Shown: in pieces, positions 1-11,100 of the stretch
Position numbering within the stretch: position 1 is the first letter of the stretch
Layout: each line of letters begins with the position of its first letter
Assembly (NCBI GenBank): GCA_011009095.1
Contig: VTPC01090529.1
Coordinates: forward strand, 1 to 64,000
Direction of reading: 5' to 3'
DNA: 64,000 nt
Source: Ignelater luminosus
Taxonomy: Eukaryota; Arthropoda; Insecta; Coleoptera; Elateridae
Program-made: the position numbers and the translations under genes
The notes under the pieces: generated by a model
What the model was told of the DNA's origin: nothing
Seen by the model: the letters and a program-made list of their open reading frames with translations, nothing else
Databases searched by the model: none

Positions 1-746
1 CATGAATCAACAAAATGCCGCTAGTGAGCTTTCCACGGCGCTTATTCGTATCACAGTAAGCAATAGCAGTAATTGTTTCGCCCCGTGGTAGAAAGTCCAC
101 TAAAAGAATACCACATCTGTCCCAAAACACTGTGCACATGATTTTCCGGGTTGTCAAATTCGGCTTCGATGTTGTCTTTGCTGGTGACGATGTGTGCCTC
201 CATTCCATCGATTGTCGATTTGTCTCATGTGTCTCATAGGCTACCCAAGTCTTGTCCCCAGTCACTATACTGTTAAGGAAATGGTCCCCGTCATTGTGAT
301 AACGAGTCAAAAATTCATGCAGCACCTAGGCGTTTTTTCTTGTGATCCTCGGTAAGAGTTTTCGGTACTAAGCGTGCACAAAGCTTTCGATATCCCAGTT
401 TGTCATGAATAATTTCATGAAGAAGGAATCGTGAAATTAGGGGAAATTCCATAGAAAGAAGAGAAATCGTAAACTTACGGTTTCCTCTAATTTTTTCATT
501 CACTGCATGAACAAGTTCATCATTAACCAATGATGGACGTCCACTTCTTCCTTCATCGTGCACGTTTACACGGCCATTGTTGAATTTTTTTACCCATCTC
601 ACAACCATAGAATAACTCATTACATTCTGTCCATGCACCTCAGAGAGCTGTTGATGAATGTCCACTGGTTTCAAATTTTTCGCATTGAGAAACCGAATCA
701 CTGATCTAATCTCGCAATCGGCGGAATTTTCAATTACCTTCGCCAT
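1..746 (-). pseudogene. Mariner transposase, broken and partial (N-terminal and first catalytic part)
   Basis: This is a cut-and-paste transposase relic. The chosen start is the methionine of MAKVIENSADCEIRSV at 746; an upstream in-frame ATG at 767 adds seven residues. The N-terminal region holds the paired helix-turn-helix DNA-binding part (about residues 10-110), including RWVKKFNNGR and the linker motif EGRSGRPS that is typical of the family. The frame breaks near 312 at RLGAA-stop and resumes one base away as EFLTRYHNDGDHFLNSIVTGDKTW, so a single-base indel is the simplest cause. The first catalytic aspartate is the D of TGDKTW (codon 254-256). FWDRCGILLVDFLPRGETI follows. After YCDT the reading jumps straight to NKRRGKLTSG; related proteins usually have about ten more residues here, which suggests an in-frame deletion. 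The window ends just before the second catalytic aspartate. Non-functional. Confidence 0.85.
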
Positions 747-901
747 TATAAACAAGCACTGTGACACGATAACAGCAGATAACTAACTCAAAATGGCGTC
801 AATCGCTTAGTAACGATACAAGGTCATTGCCGCTCATGCGCGGAACTGCGATCGCATCGCTGCAACGGCGGGAAATAGAAAATGAACTTACTTTCTGGAC
901 A
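1..901 (-). mobile_element. Mariner-family transposon, truncated by the window edge
   Basis: The minus-strand coding remnant is a mariner transposase (separate entry). Its upstream side ends at a sequence reading, from the outer end inwards on the minus strand, TGTCCAGAAAGTAAGTTCAT, directly next to a TA at 902-903. This fits a terminal repeat abutting a TA target site. The other end lies outside the window, so the inverted repeat cannot be confirmed. The end sequence and the protein differ clearly from the four mariners further along, so this is a separate lineage. Confidence 0.8.
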
Positions 902-903
902 TA

Positions 904-3900
904 GTTATAACTGTAATTCACATTCGATTCAAACAGAAGATATAATTTAACAAATAATAATAAAAAGAGATCCTATCGTAAATAATTAGAGCCTTTACTT
1001 CTAGAACTTTTAAAGAATATTAACAAAGTATGCTGAAACTAAAGTGATCTCCAAAAATAGTATCAAGATTCTCAGAGAGAGAACTGTAGAAATTTTCTGG
1101 GTTTTGCTATTTTTCATTGTATTTTTCTAGCTTGCCCATTTGAACGAGTTGAATTTGCAGAAGAAACGCTACAATTTTACCTTGATTTGATTTTCCGTAC
1201 TTTCGTATACTATGTGCATGTAGTAAATTATGAAAACGAATGGATGAGGACGTACTCTCCAATATTCATAAAATATACATTCTCGTAATACATATTGAAA
1301 AGAGTGCTATTCCGAAAGCTTATATTACGTTCAAAATCATTTTGCGTCTAACTCGGTTAATTATAGGTATGGAACTTGCATTCATCGAGCTCGCGACGCG
1401 TTTTCAGTGCAATTAATTAGCGAATCAATCCCTGTTATTCTGAAGTTGATGTAATTATACTGAAAGGCTTTTCAGTCTGGTGGAATGTTCGTTAAAAACA
1501 CATTTGATAACACAAAGTGATTACTAACCATCAATTTATGGAGTTATCTCATGCGTCCATCCGCCATACTGTTCTCGGGCCACCCACTATGTTCCACGTA
1601 ATTTAAAATGCCTCGGATTTTTGTTATTTTAGCTTAAGTACCTACTAGACTTTATTTTTAGATGTTTTATTCGACCGTAAAATTGATTAGGTGTTCTTGA
1701 ACTTAGTGCACGCATCTTTTGTCGACTGTTTTAAAATTAAAAGGAACTGTTTTTATTCCAATTATTTCGGTAAAATGAAAGAGCACACCTAAAAGACAAG
1801 CGATAATAATAGATTACTTCACTTATAGTAAGTTAAATGGTTTGAAATAGACTTTTAAAGATTATTTTTGTGTTTCGACTAATGACCTAAAAGGTAATTT
1901 TAATATTCATAAAAGCGAGATGTCGGTAACACATTGTTTGTTAATTCGGAAATTTATATGGAAATCTCGTTTCATCAACATCCTAACCAACCATACTTCG
2001 AATGAAGAATAAATAAATGTACGTCTCAATTGTCTCAAATGATACAATAAAAATTCATTCATACATGTGGTTGTATATAAATAAATTGATGATGTCACTG
2101 CTTTATTTATTCCTGTGTGGTACATAAACTCGACAATTTTTATTTTGTAATAAAGGTGGACGCAAGTTGACTGACTGATATGAAGTTATCAAAAACGCTA
2201 AATTCATGCTGAAGGCATTTTGTCTGTGTATGTCCTCCTCGTCCCTTTTACACTAATTATGCTTTTCGCTGCAAACGGCCGTCGAGATAATTTGATTCAT
2301 GATCTAATAATGTGACGTTGCGTTATCAATTCATCTGAAATTAATTTGATTTTATATAACAAACAGACCGCAAGACTTGCATCACTGTTTGTCAATAAAA
2401 TTAAAATATGTAAATATGCGGAAAGAGAGGAAAAATAAAGTTTTAAAATAAAACACCGCAGGAATAAGATAAAAATGTAAAATTCTTCCAAGTTCAGTGG
2501 TATCATAAATTTTTTTTATTGGGAAATATTGTTTACAATCCTGAGAGTTATATGGCCTACTGCAAAAAAATATATAGGTGGTTTTAAGTTGAATGTGGGA
2601 AAAAAACTTCAACGAATTGGCTTTATTAGAGAAGTTACGGAACCATCAAAAGGAAATTTTCAACCATAATCACATCGCGTATGTCTTTTTTATGCTGTAA
2701 CAAAAAGGAAGTTTTGAGGTAGTTAAAAATTTACCCACCGTTGATGTTTCCATTATTATTATGGCTTTTTTAAACATAACGTTATTTTTGCCGGTTTGTT
2801 AAAAGTTAGAACAATTTTAACCAGTAAAATGTATCCATAATAATAATATAAAAACGATTGTTTTAGTTTTAATTGGAGTTTTTAATGAACATTTACCAAA
2901 CTGACTATGAGAACATTGACTTCCTTGTTTAACTTGAATAAACAAAATGTTCGTAACTAATATATCAATCAGCTAACAAAAATAACAGACTGTAACGTTT
3001 CATTATTAAATGTTTACTTCGAGCTTCTGCTATTTATAGTTTTACATTATTTTGCTTTTGCCAAGTTACGTATTTGGAATTTTATCAATTAACTATAAAA
3101 CACACAAATTCAAAAAAGCTTTTGTTTTTAAATCTTAATGCGGGTATGCAATGGAAAATTTATTATCAATTAATTATATTTAAAATAAACGTAGATTTAT
3201 ACAAAAACTACCATTAAAGGGCTTCTATTAAATTATAACAAGTTCCCTAGCTATATGAAAACAGCAAAGCTTGGGTTCATGCATGGATAATATCTTTACA
3301 GTGAAGCAGTCGATTGAGAAACGAAGAGAATTTAATTTAGAAATTCATATTGTATTTATAGACTTCGTATAACAGTCTTTGGTGGAGTAAAAACAGCAAG
3401 AAGTTATGTTAGATATTATAGACTTCGACAACGCTTTAAAAAATATTCGAATTTTATCTAAATATTGGTATAAAGACGTTTGCTTGAAGTATTGAGCAAA
3501 ACCTTTTACAAATAATAGCTACAATTTAATTAAGCGGTAATAAAGACAAACTTTAGAAGTAGAACTTTGAAAGGCCAACGAACGGTGTTATATAAAAGAT
3601 GATATTAAATGTTTTGAGATGTTATACAAAACTGTAATAAGGCGCTAATGAAATAATTTCAATTAGGGTAGGTATTTAATGTTTCTAAAGGGAAGTATTT
3701 CAAGAAAGTTATACAGTGTGTCTCATGAAAGACGAAACGCACACCGTACGAAATTCAAAGATGAAAACAAAAACCATTTAATTTTTATTGATGAGATAGG
3801 TAACTCAATTCTATTAAGGAAAAATGAGTTTTTTTCTCTGCATTAGAAATAGACGGGGGAAACGTAGAAGATTTTTTACTTTCAGATTTTAACTACTTTG

Positions 3901-6900
3901 CTAGATTCCTAGATTCTAACTAGTGATGCAGATATTGAAGGGTCAACTTATAGAAAGAATTATTGTAATTCGAGAGCAACTTTGAAACTTAGCCAATAAA
4001 TGGTTGCCCCTTGATTCGTTTCGATTTTTGATTGAAATTGATTCAGGGAAGAAAAATGAAAATTTGGCTTTGTTCAAAAAAAAAGCTCCAGGAAGCTTTC
4101 TCAATCGAGTTATTACTGCATTAGAAAATTGAGTTTACTATTAGCATTCTGCATAGTGTAATGGTGATACGCTCAGATAGCAAGGGGATAATTGATAATT
4201 TCGATGTTAGTGCCTATATGATAACATAACATTATGCTCAAAATAGTCTCGTTTGTTAATCTGGACTCGATAGAAAACAGAACCAAAAACCGAATACGAA
4301 TGTCCAGGTAGCTTTAGCGCCGATATTACGCTTTAGATTTCATTATTAAGAGGATTCACGAATAACTTATTTTTTGACCTGACAAGATTTCAATTTCGGC
4401 TCTACTTAACCTCCAAACTAGTTTGGTCTTGGAGTCTCTAGACTTCTATTCCTTCGGGCCAGTCCGCTCTGTCTACACCATAAGAGCCTACTTTTTGGAA
4501 ACTCAAGGTCATCTTTCCTACCCATGTCGATACTTGTTTCTTGAATGGCACAATAAGATTTAAGTTCTTTTCTCTTCTTCAAGGTTATTTCTTATTTGCC
4601 TCAAACGAGTGCACCTGATGACATTTGCTCTTTCAAGGAAAACAAACCCTGATCGACCATTGTTTTGATCTTAGGATTTCAATATGAAAGCAGCTTTCAT
4701 CGGCTATTACTCTTCTTCTTATTTTCACATTTTAATAAATTTTGAGGTTAGTTACTATCTCTTTTGCTTCAGAATGATAGTGAAACAGTTTTGAATAACA
4801 CTAAACATAAATTTCGGAATAGCTTCCTTACGGAATAAACGCCAATTTTTCGCTGTGCCACATTTGGAAGGAAAAAATAACATCCGAATTTCTGGTCTTT
4901 GACATGGTGATATGGCATCGAATTTTTCCAGAACGTCAACAATCCCGTATATTACATTATTTTAATTAAGCTATTATTGGGCTAATCGAACATTATTTTA
5001 TTGCTTTAAAGCAGCATTCCCCAGCATCTTCTTCATACATTTTTTTCTGGACATCCATACCATCAGTATCACAAAGAACGAAGATAAACTGATCAGTAAT
5101 ATCCCTTTAGGATGCATTGTTGCCTGAAATTCCTCATTTTGGTGGTGTTCTTGTGACATATTCTGCCCAAGAGCACATAATGTGACACAATACAAATAAG
5201 ACAAAGATATAATATAGAATATAATAGGTCATGCAGTTTGGATTTTACTGTGAGTAAGCTGCGCAGGACTCATTCTTCTATTTGCTATATTCTTTGACTA
5301 GTTTGTAGTTGACCATTTCCAATAGAAATAATAACGTTTCGACTTAATCTGGTATATTTCCTTGATGTAAGTAACTCATAGTAAGGGCCTTGTTTATCAT
5401 TTTGCTTTGTTTTTTATCTGCATGCCTTCTTGACTAAAGAGCTGCAGAAAATATCTCATTTTTAGAAATTTACTGATTACACCAATTAAATCCAAGCAGT
5501 CAAAACGCTGCTTCCTTATAATCAGTGAATCACTCATCAAAGATGAAAAAAAATACCTCGTCTAAACCCAATTCAATGTTTCAAGTTGGAAATTGTACAA
5601 GAGGTGTTAATCTCATCACGCCCGACATTAAAACAAATGTGCAGAAGTAGACTGTTTCCAAAACACCCATAACTGTATCTAGCGGCGTGGAGCATTCAAT
5701 TTTGGAAACGAAAGATCAAACTCCCAAAGACAAAAGAAAAGTAGACGGGAAATAACAAGTTTTTGGGATTGAATAGAAATCTCGAAATATCAAAGAATTG
5801 GAATGATAGATTTTTTGGTTAAGCCTGGTCAGTAATAAGCGAATATCTTCTAAACTAATAGAAGTATCTTTGTATCAGCAATGTAAACTTTAGCTACATA
5901 ATGATAATGAGGAAACTGCAAAATTACCATAAATTAGCAAAAGCTTGAAGAAAACGTTTTCCTGAAGCCAAAGATGGTAAAACCAAAACGAAGAACAGAT
6001 ATAGAATAGAGGAAAGCTCTAGCGAGATCTAAATCACACAATCTTATCATAATAGCACTTGGCGCAATAAAAAAATAGCTGAAGCTACTTTCAAAAGGCA
6101 AACAAGAGAGGACATAGCTAAAAGAGATCGAAACACAAAGAAGGTGGGCCAAATTGCAACATTACAGGCCCTACGAATATCCAAGAATTCTGAGTGGTGT
6201 CTAGAAAATTTCCAAGCTGATGAATACATCCAATCAGGTCATTTTGAAAGATGATCCTACAAAAGAACTAAAACCAGTTTGTATAATAATCTATAAGCAA
6301 GAATTGATTTCAGGCTAAAAAGAACATACAAACAAAGACAATAAACGCGACATCTTGAATAACATGCATTGTAAGTAGCCTCATAAAATAATCTGCAAAA
6401 CGTACTTACTTGCTTAATTTTAATAAGAGTAAGTCATTCAATAAAGTAATGCCCTATTAACTTAAAAAATGCATATGTCCACTTGCAATATTTTTTCCAA
6501 GAACTACAAAAATAAAACGATTATTTTTTTGGTTGATTGTACTCCTAAATGATGTTAATGATAATTTTTGTATTTAAAACAATTAAAGCATGTTAGTAGA
6601 TTCCTTGAATCAACAATGCTTGTTTTGTCATCACAATTAGCATACAGAAAACGTTCGCTAGATTTAATTATGTTGTCTGTTAGCGTATTAGTAAATATTT
6701 TACTTCCATGAATGGTTAGACACAGTTAATTTATCTTTTTAAAAATTTAAATGTCATACAATTACCTCAATTTTTAATGTGGTTAGAAAATTCATAACGT
6801 TCCCACGTTTTATTCTTTAATAAATATTTAAGTACTCCACAAATAGGGTGGTATTTTTAAAAATAAACAGTGGCACTACTTAGAATATTTCTCAACATGT

Positions 6901-6929
6901 AATTTTGTCTGACAGACAAATAATTACGA
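904..6929. other. AT-rich DNA without a recognisable gene
   Basis: All open frames here are under about 75 codons, on both strands, and have low-complexity composition (runs of F, L, S, I and K) as expected by chance in AT-rich DNA. I saw no transposase or reverse transcriptase motif, no terminal-repeat pair and no RNA gene. The part from about 4380 to 4760 is slightly less AT-rich but gave no readable protein. Confidence 0.6.
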
Positions 6930-7300
6930 GACATTACGATATCCTAGAGTAGTATTCCGTAGTTGTGATAAAACAGTGAAGAAAAGGTGACAAAAAGAGA
7001 GAGGTGTGCGTGCTTTTCTCGAACCAAAAATGCAAATGTGACGTTAACAAAATGAAGTAGCATTTCCTTAGAGGGCAGGTTGCGGTAAGGGGGTGTGAGT
7101 TGCGTCGGAAACAACGCAGGGTAATGCTGAGATAGATAGGCGGTTGATCCAAAACAAGTGCGGTGATAAACGTGGATGCTGAGACCGCAACGGCGGCTGA
7201 AGACTGATGTTTGTTGTTGGAACCGTGATTTATAACGACCACCACCGCAAACAAAGCTGGCTGAAGCGAATCCTCTACAGCCTCGCCATTAGAATCAATA
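6930..7300. other. G+C-richer island, possible conserved non-coding DNA
   Basis: Base composition rises visibly above the flanks, for example in the stretch around 7070-7260. The minus strand is open for about 106 codons (6934-7254), but the translation is low-complexity with no domain and I treat it as non-coding. A MITE-like element lies directly beside it. No function can be assigned from the sequence alone. Confidence 0.3.
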
Positions 7301-7308
7301 TCGGCCTA

Positions 7309-7430
7309 CAGGGCGACTCCAGGAAGAATTTCCATCTAAAAACCTTTCGGACCCGCAAAAACTAGTTTTACCTTTATACATCGCGGAAATGTTTGAATTT
7401 TAATGCGACTTCCTAGTGGGAGTCACCCTG
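7309..7430. mobile_element. MITE-like element, 122 bp, TA-flanked
   Basis: The left end reads CAGGGCGACTCC and the right end, reverse-complemented, reads CAGGGTGACTCC, so 11 of 12 terminal bases match. A TA sits on each outer side (7307-7308 and 7431-7432). There is no coding capacity. The CAGGG termini with TA duplications are the form of short non-autonomous DNA transposons common in arthropods. The parent family cannot be named from one copy. Confidence 0.65.
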
Positions 7431-7513
7431 TATAGCAGCAACCAATTTGTAAGGGATATAACCGCATCATACCAAGTTGCAGTTTCTGATCGGGAGAGTT
7501 CAGACAACTTTGA

Positions 7514-7750
7514 TTAATAGCGGAGGGCGCTCGCATTAATTCTGATGTATGTTACATTAGGGCCCACATTACCATGAGCTGCTGTCATCTCCATGAACCA
7601 AATGCATCCGTCCGTCACGCTCAAATTGTTTTTGATATCTTTCTTGGAGCTTTTTGATACGGGTTGTGATGATGTATACGCTTTTAATGCATCTTCTAGA
7701 TCGACTGAATACATTATTAATACTGGCCCCGACCAGATATTGCTTCCCAT
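7514..7750 (-). other. Unidentified open frame, 78 codons, possible exon fragment
   Basis: The minus strand reads from an ATG at 7750 (MGSNIWSGPVLIMYSVD) to a stop at 7514. Unlike most short frames in the window it has mixed codon and amino-acid use, including GCIWFMEMTAAHGNVGPN. It matches no family I recognise. A possible splice donor (GGTAATG) lies inside the AHGN part. It could be a real exon, a relic of an unknown mobile element, or chance. Confidence 0.15.
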
Positions 7751-7754
7751 TTTA

Positions 7755-9885
7755 CCAAAAACAATCTAGTCCGGATGGGAAATTTGTTATCGTGGAATTT
7801 ATCTAAATTACAACGAAAATAAACAGAATAAGAGTGTAGTGGACCATAAATTGCCATTAAAAATCGCTAAGGGGAATCGAATATAACCCTCCTTTAGGAA
7901 ATATTTTAACCTTTAGTTCTTGCTTATACGTTTAGATACTGCATTTTGAATATATGTATGTAGTATATTTGTAAATAGTTATTAGATTGTTTGTGGAATA
8001 TACATTACAAATAATATAATCAACTAGATAAGAAAATCAATAATTTGTCGTTGGAATGAAGTTTTAAAAATTGAATTTTCCAATAGAGATGAAAAAATTA
8101 CAAGAATTGTAGTAAACGTAATTCCTATACAATAAGACCGTCATTTTCATAGGAATTAACAACAATAAACATTTTTAAAATCCCTTGGTAATCGTCGGCA
8201 TTTTTAATTTTTTAAACGTGGAACACCATTATTAATACTACATTTTGTTTGAATACTTCTCTAGCTACCTCACGACAAGGTTATAACTATAAAATTCTAA
8301 CCAACTAAAAGTTTTGTGTTTGAAAAATAAGTACATCAATTAAAAGTTTGAAAAAGTTGTTGAAATGTAAAAAAGGCTAAGTAAAACTGGCCGCTATACT
8401 GACAATAATAACTCTAAGATACTGAAACCAAACGTCTAACGGTTTATCAATTATGGAAGGAAGAATTCGTCTATAACAATAATTACTTTCGACAAAATTC
8501 TTACGAATAGCGTTAGCTAAGGGAAATAATTTATGAAATTCTATTAATAATTTATCGATGTATTATCGTTTTCGTGAGAATAACCAAGGGTGTAAGTAAG
8601 TAACCAAATATAGATTTTGTATTTAGATATAGTTACCTTCGTAGAAACTTTTACTCACGTTATAGGAATTGATTTTTCAAACAAACGCTCTCTTAACAAC
8701 GCGATGGAATTATTTTCACGCATATTTTAACTTTTTTTTAGTTCAATATTTCTTAAATACAAATAGAAAAATAAAGTTGTTATGAAATTTTAACAGTGTT
8801 TAAGTAAAATAGATGGAATAAATTATTAGTTAACAACATGAACATAAACGCTGACTTGCACGATGGTAATTGTAGTTTAGGTAATTAAAATTAGTTCCTG
8901 CATATAACAGCAGTTTTTAATTGCTTCCTACAATTTAGAGCAATTTTATCTTTTGTGAATACTGAATTGGCTTTGTGGGTTCTACTTTAATGGTTTGCAT
9001 TAACAGCTGACATAGAGAAAATTAAAAAAATCAACTTGACTGCGTTACTTTCTTTTATTTATAAAAGGAATGTTTTTCATGTTTAAATGGTTAAATTACA
9101 TTTACTCTACGTTAAAGTAAAATATTTTTATACGTTACAGGGAAAAGTAAACTTCTAAAGTGTATTATTTCAATTTCTTATTTAAAATTACATGTTGTGT
9201 ATTGGCTCAGAGGACCAAATATAGAAATGTTTAGTTTGTTAAGTTATAAGTTCTACAATGTAACAATGCGTAATACGTAAATAATTAAATGACTGTACAC
9301 ATTGTACGGAAAGACACGTTGCTACAATAGATAGCTCAGTTCAGTGCCCTTGCACCCTTCATGATATTGACCTGAACTACTAAAACAATAGCAAATATTC
9401 ACAATAACACATGCAAGTGGGTTCGGCTATCTTACATTTACTTGGAATCTCACGGTTTACATTTTATTCTGTCTCTATTTTGCAGTCATTTTTATTACTT
9501 AATGATTTATTAGAGAGGTAAACACGGAAGTTCTGCTTGGTTTAAATAAATCTGCCATTGCACGGTAAGTTATTGTTATAAAATATCGGATGACATACTA
9601 ATGCCTTTAATCATGAAACTGGATTTTGAAATCTTATTTAGAATGTGGAAACCTTCAATGGTATTGCTAGTTGAAGAATGAGATAAGCTGATATTAGCTT
9701 TCGCTTATCTACCGTAGACTCAATTTCAATAGAAATTGTTATTGTTGCAGATGAATATTGTTTGAGCATGGATCAAATTGAAAATCATTATAAGGTCTTA
9801 GAAGTATACATCGCAGTTTTTGTTGGACTTGTTCAGGATTGCTCATAAAATTAGGAAGAGGAATTTATTTTGATTGTACTTATTC
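7755..9885. other. AT-rich DNA without a recognisable gene
   Basis: No open frame of note, no terminal-repeat pair and no RNA gene was seen. The sequence is uniformly AT-rich. Confidence 0.6.
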
Positions 9886-9890
9886 CTGGG

Positions 9891-11062
9891 AACTGTCCTT
9901 TATAGTTCCGCTTTAAAAAGGGAGGTAATAGAGAGTGCAGCAACCACAGATGTGCCTGGTAAACTGTATAATAGAATACTTGAGAGAAGGTTGAGACGTA
10001 CAGTAGATCATAAACCATAAGAAGCACAGTGTGGTTTCCGGCCAAATCGCGGTACGCAAGATGCTATCTTTGTAGTCTGACAAGTAGTAAAGAAAATTAT
10101 TGAATACGTGAAAGAAGTCCACTGTGTTTTATTCACATACAGAAAGCCTTCGACTGGGTGCTATGGCGAACTATGTGGGAAGCTCTAGAAAGCTACCAGG
10201 CCCCAGCAGATCAAATTAGAAGAATTAAAAGTTTCTATAAATTGTGCAGGATTGAGGTAAGGACTTGTCATTCTTCACCTCCACAGTTCACCACTAATGC
10301 AGGAGTGAGACAAGGGGACATCCTGAGCCCGCTTCTCTTTGTGGCAGTGTTGAACTATACCCTTAAAAAGTGTAGAAACTTTAAACGATTCAAGCTTGGA
10401 AATTGAAGATTAAATTCAGTGACAAGAAATGCCCTTGTCTATGCAGATGACGTGGTATTATTTGCAGATCACGTGGTATTACTTGCAGATACCGCACAGA
10501 AACTGCAGTACAGTCTCAATCTAACCATGGCCCTGGAAGTAATAGGACTAAAAATGAGTCTTAATAAAACAAAGACCATGGTAATCTCCAGGGAGCGGAA
10601 GATCCAGCGCATTCTAATTCACGGTGAAACTCTAGAGAAGGTGCTGGAATTTAAGTACCTGGGAGTGTGGATAGCAGGATAGAAAACTGAGGAATGAGCT
10701 GAATGCACGCAGTAAGGAACAAGTTTCTCAAGTAAAGAAAGGTCACTGAGGGTACAAGCTAGCTGTGTACCAATCAATCTACGTACCCATACTCACCTAC
10801 GGCAGCAAAAGTTTGATCCTGACCGCTAAAACAAAGAGTAAGATGCAAGCTGCAGAAATGAGGTACTTGCGGTGTGTAGCTGGAAAAACTGGGATGGATC
10901 ATGTAAGTAACTCTACCATTAGAGCAGCTCTCACAGTTGAACCTCTAGTGAATCGGGTAATGATGGTTTGGCCATGTCAATAGAATGGACCATTCGAGAG
11001 CGTTGAGGAAAAGATGCCCAGAGGTCGGAGAAAATCTACTTGGTAGACAACATTTGGTCCTC
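9891..11062 (+). mobile_element. Non-LTR retrotransposon (LINE) fragment, truncated at its 5' end
   Basis: The fragment carries the reverse transcriptase and the C-terminal part of a LINE protein (see the pseudogene entry) and lacks the endonuclease half. 5' truncation is usual for target-primed insertion. I could not fix the 3' end or target duplications; recognisable coding similarity stops near 11062. The C-terminal layout (LTYGSKSL, AAEMRYLR, WFGHVNRM) suggests an RTE-like or related arthropod clade, but this is tentative. Confidence 0.8.
9891..11062 (+). pseudogene. LINE reverse transcriptase, multiply broken
   Basis: The reverse transcriptase motifs appear in their normal order across several frames. 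They are a finger-region block LYNRILERRLRR then CGFRPNRGTQDAIFVV (about 9965-10077), motif A IQKAFDWVLW (around 10140-10166, with a frameshift just before it), motif B GVRQGDILSPLLF (about 10305-10343), and motif C YADDVVLFAD (from about 10440) with the catalytic aspartate pair. The thumb and C-terminal part follow as LEFKYLGVW, ILTYGSKSL and AAEMRYLRCVAGKTGMDHV. A last frameshift near 10970 moves WFGHVNRMDHSRALRKR into another frame. Stops interrupt the frame at about 10018, 10078, 10404 and 10680. Motif C carries a 21-bp duplication (separate entry). Longest open pieces: 10158-10406, 10419-10682 and 10765-10983. It cannot make a working enzyme. Confidence 0.85.
10443..10490 (+). repeat. 21-bp in-frame tandem duplication inside the RT catalytic motif
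   Basis: GCAGAT recurs at 10443, 10464 and 10485, exactly 21 bp apart. The two full units differ at two positions. The result lengthens the YADD motif region, so that VVLFAD is followed by HVVLLAD. Length is a multiple of three, so the frame is kept. Confidence 0.85.
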
Positions 11063-11100
11063 CTGACGAACCTTTTGCCAACCCTCTGCACCTTCCGGTA

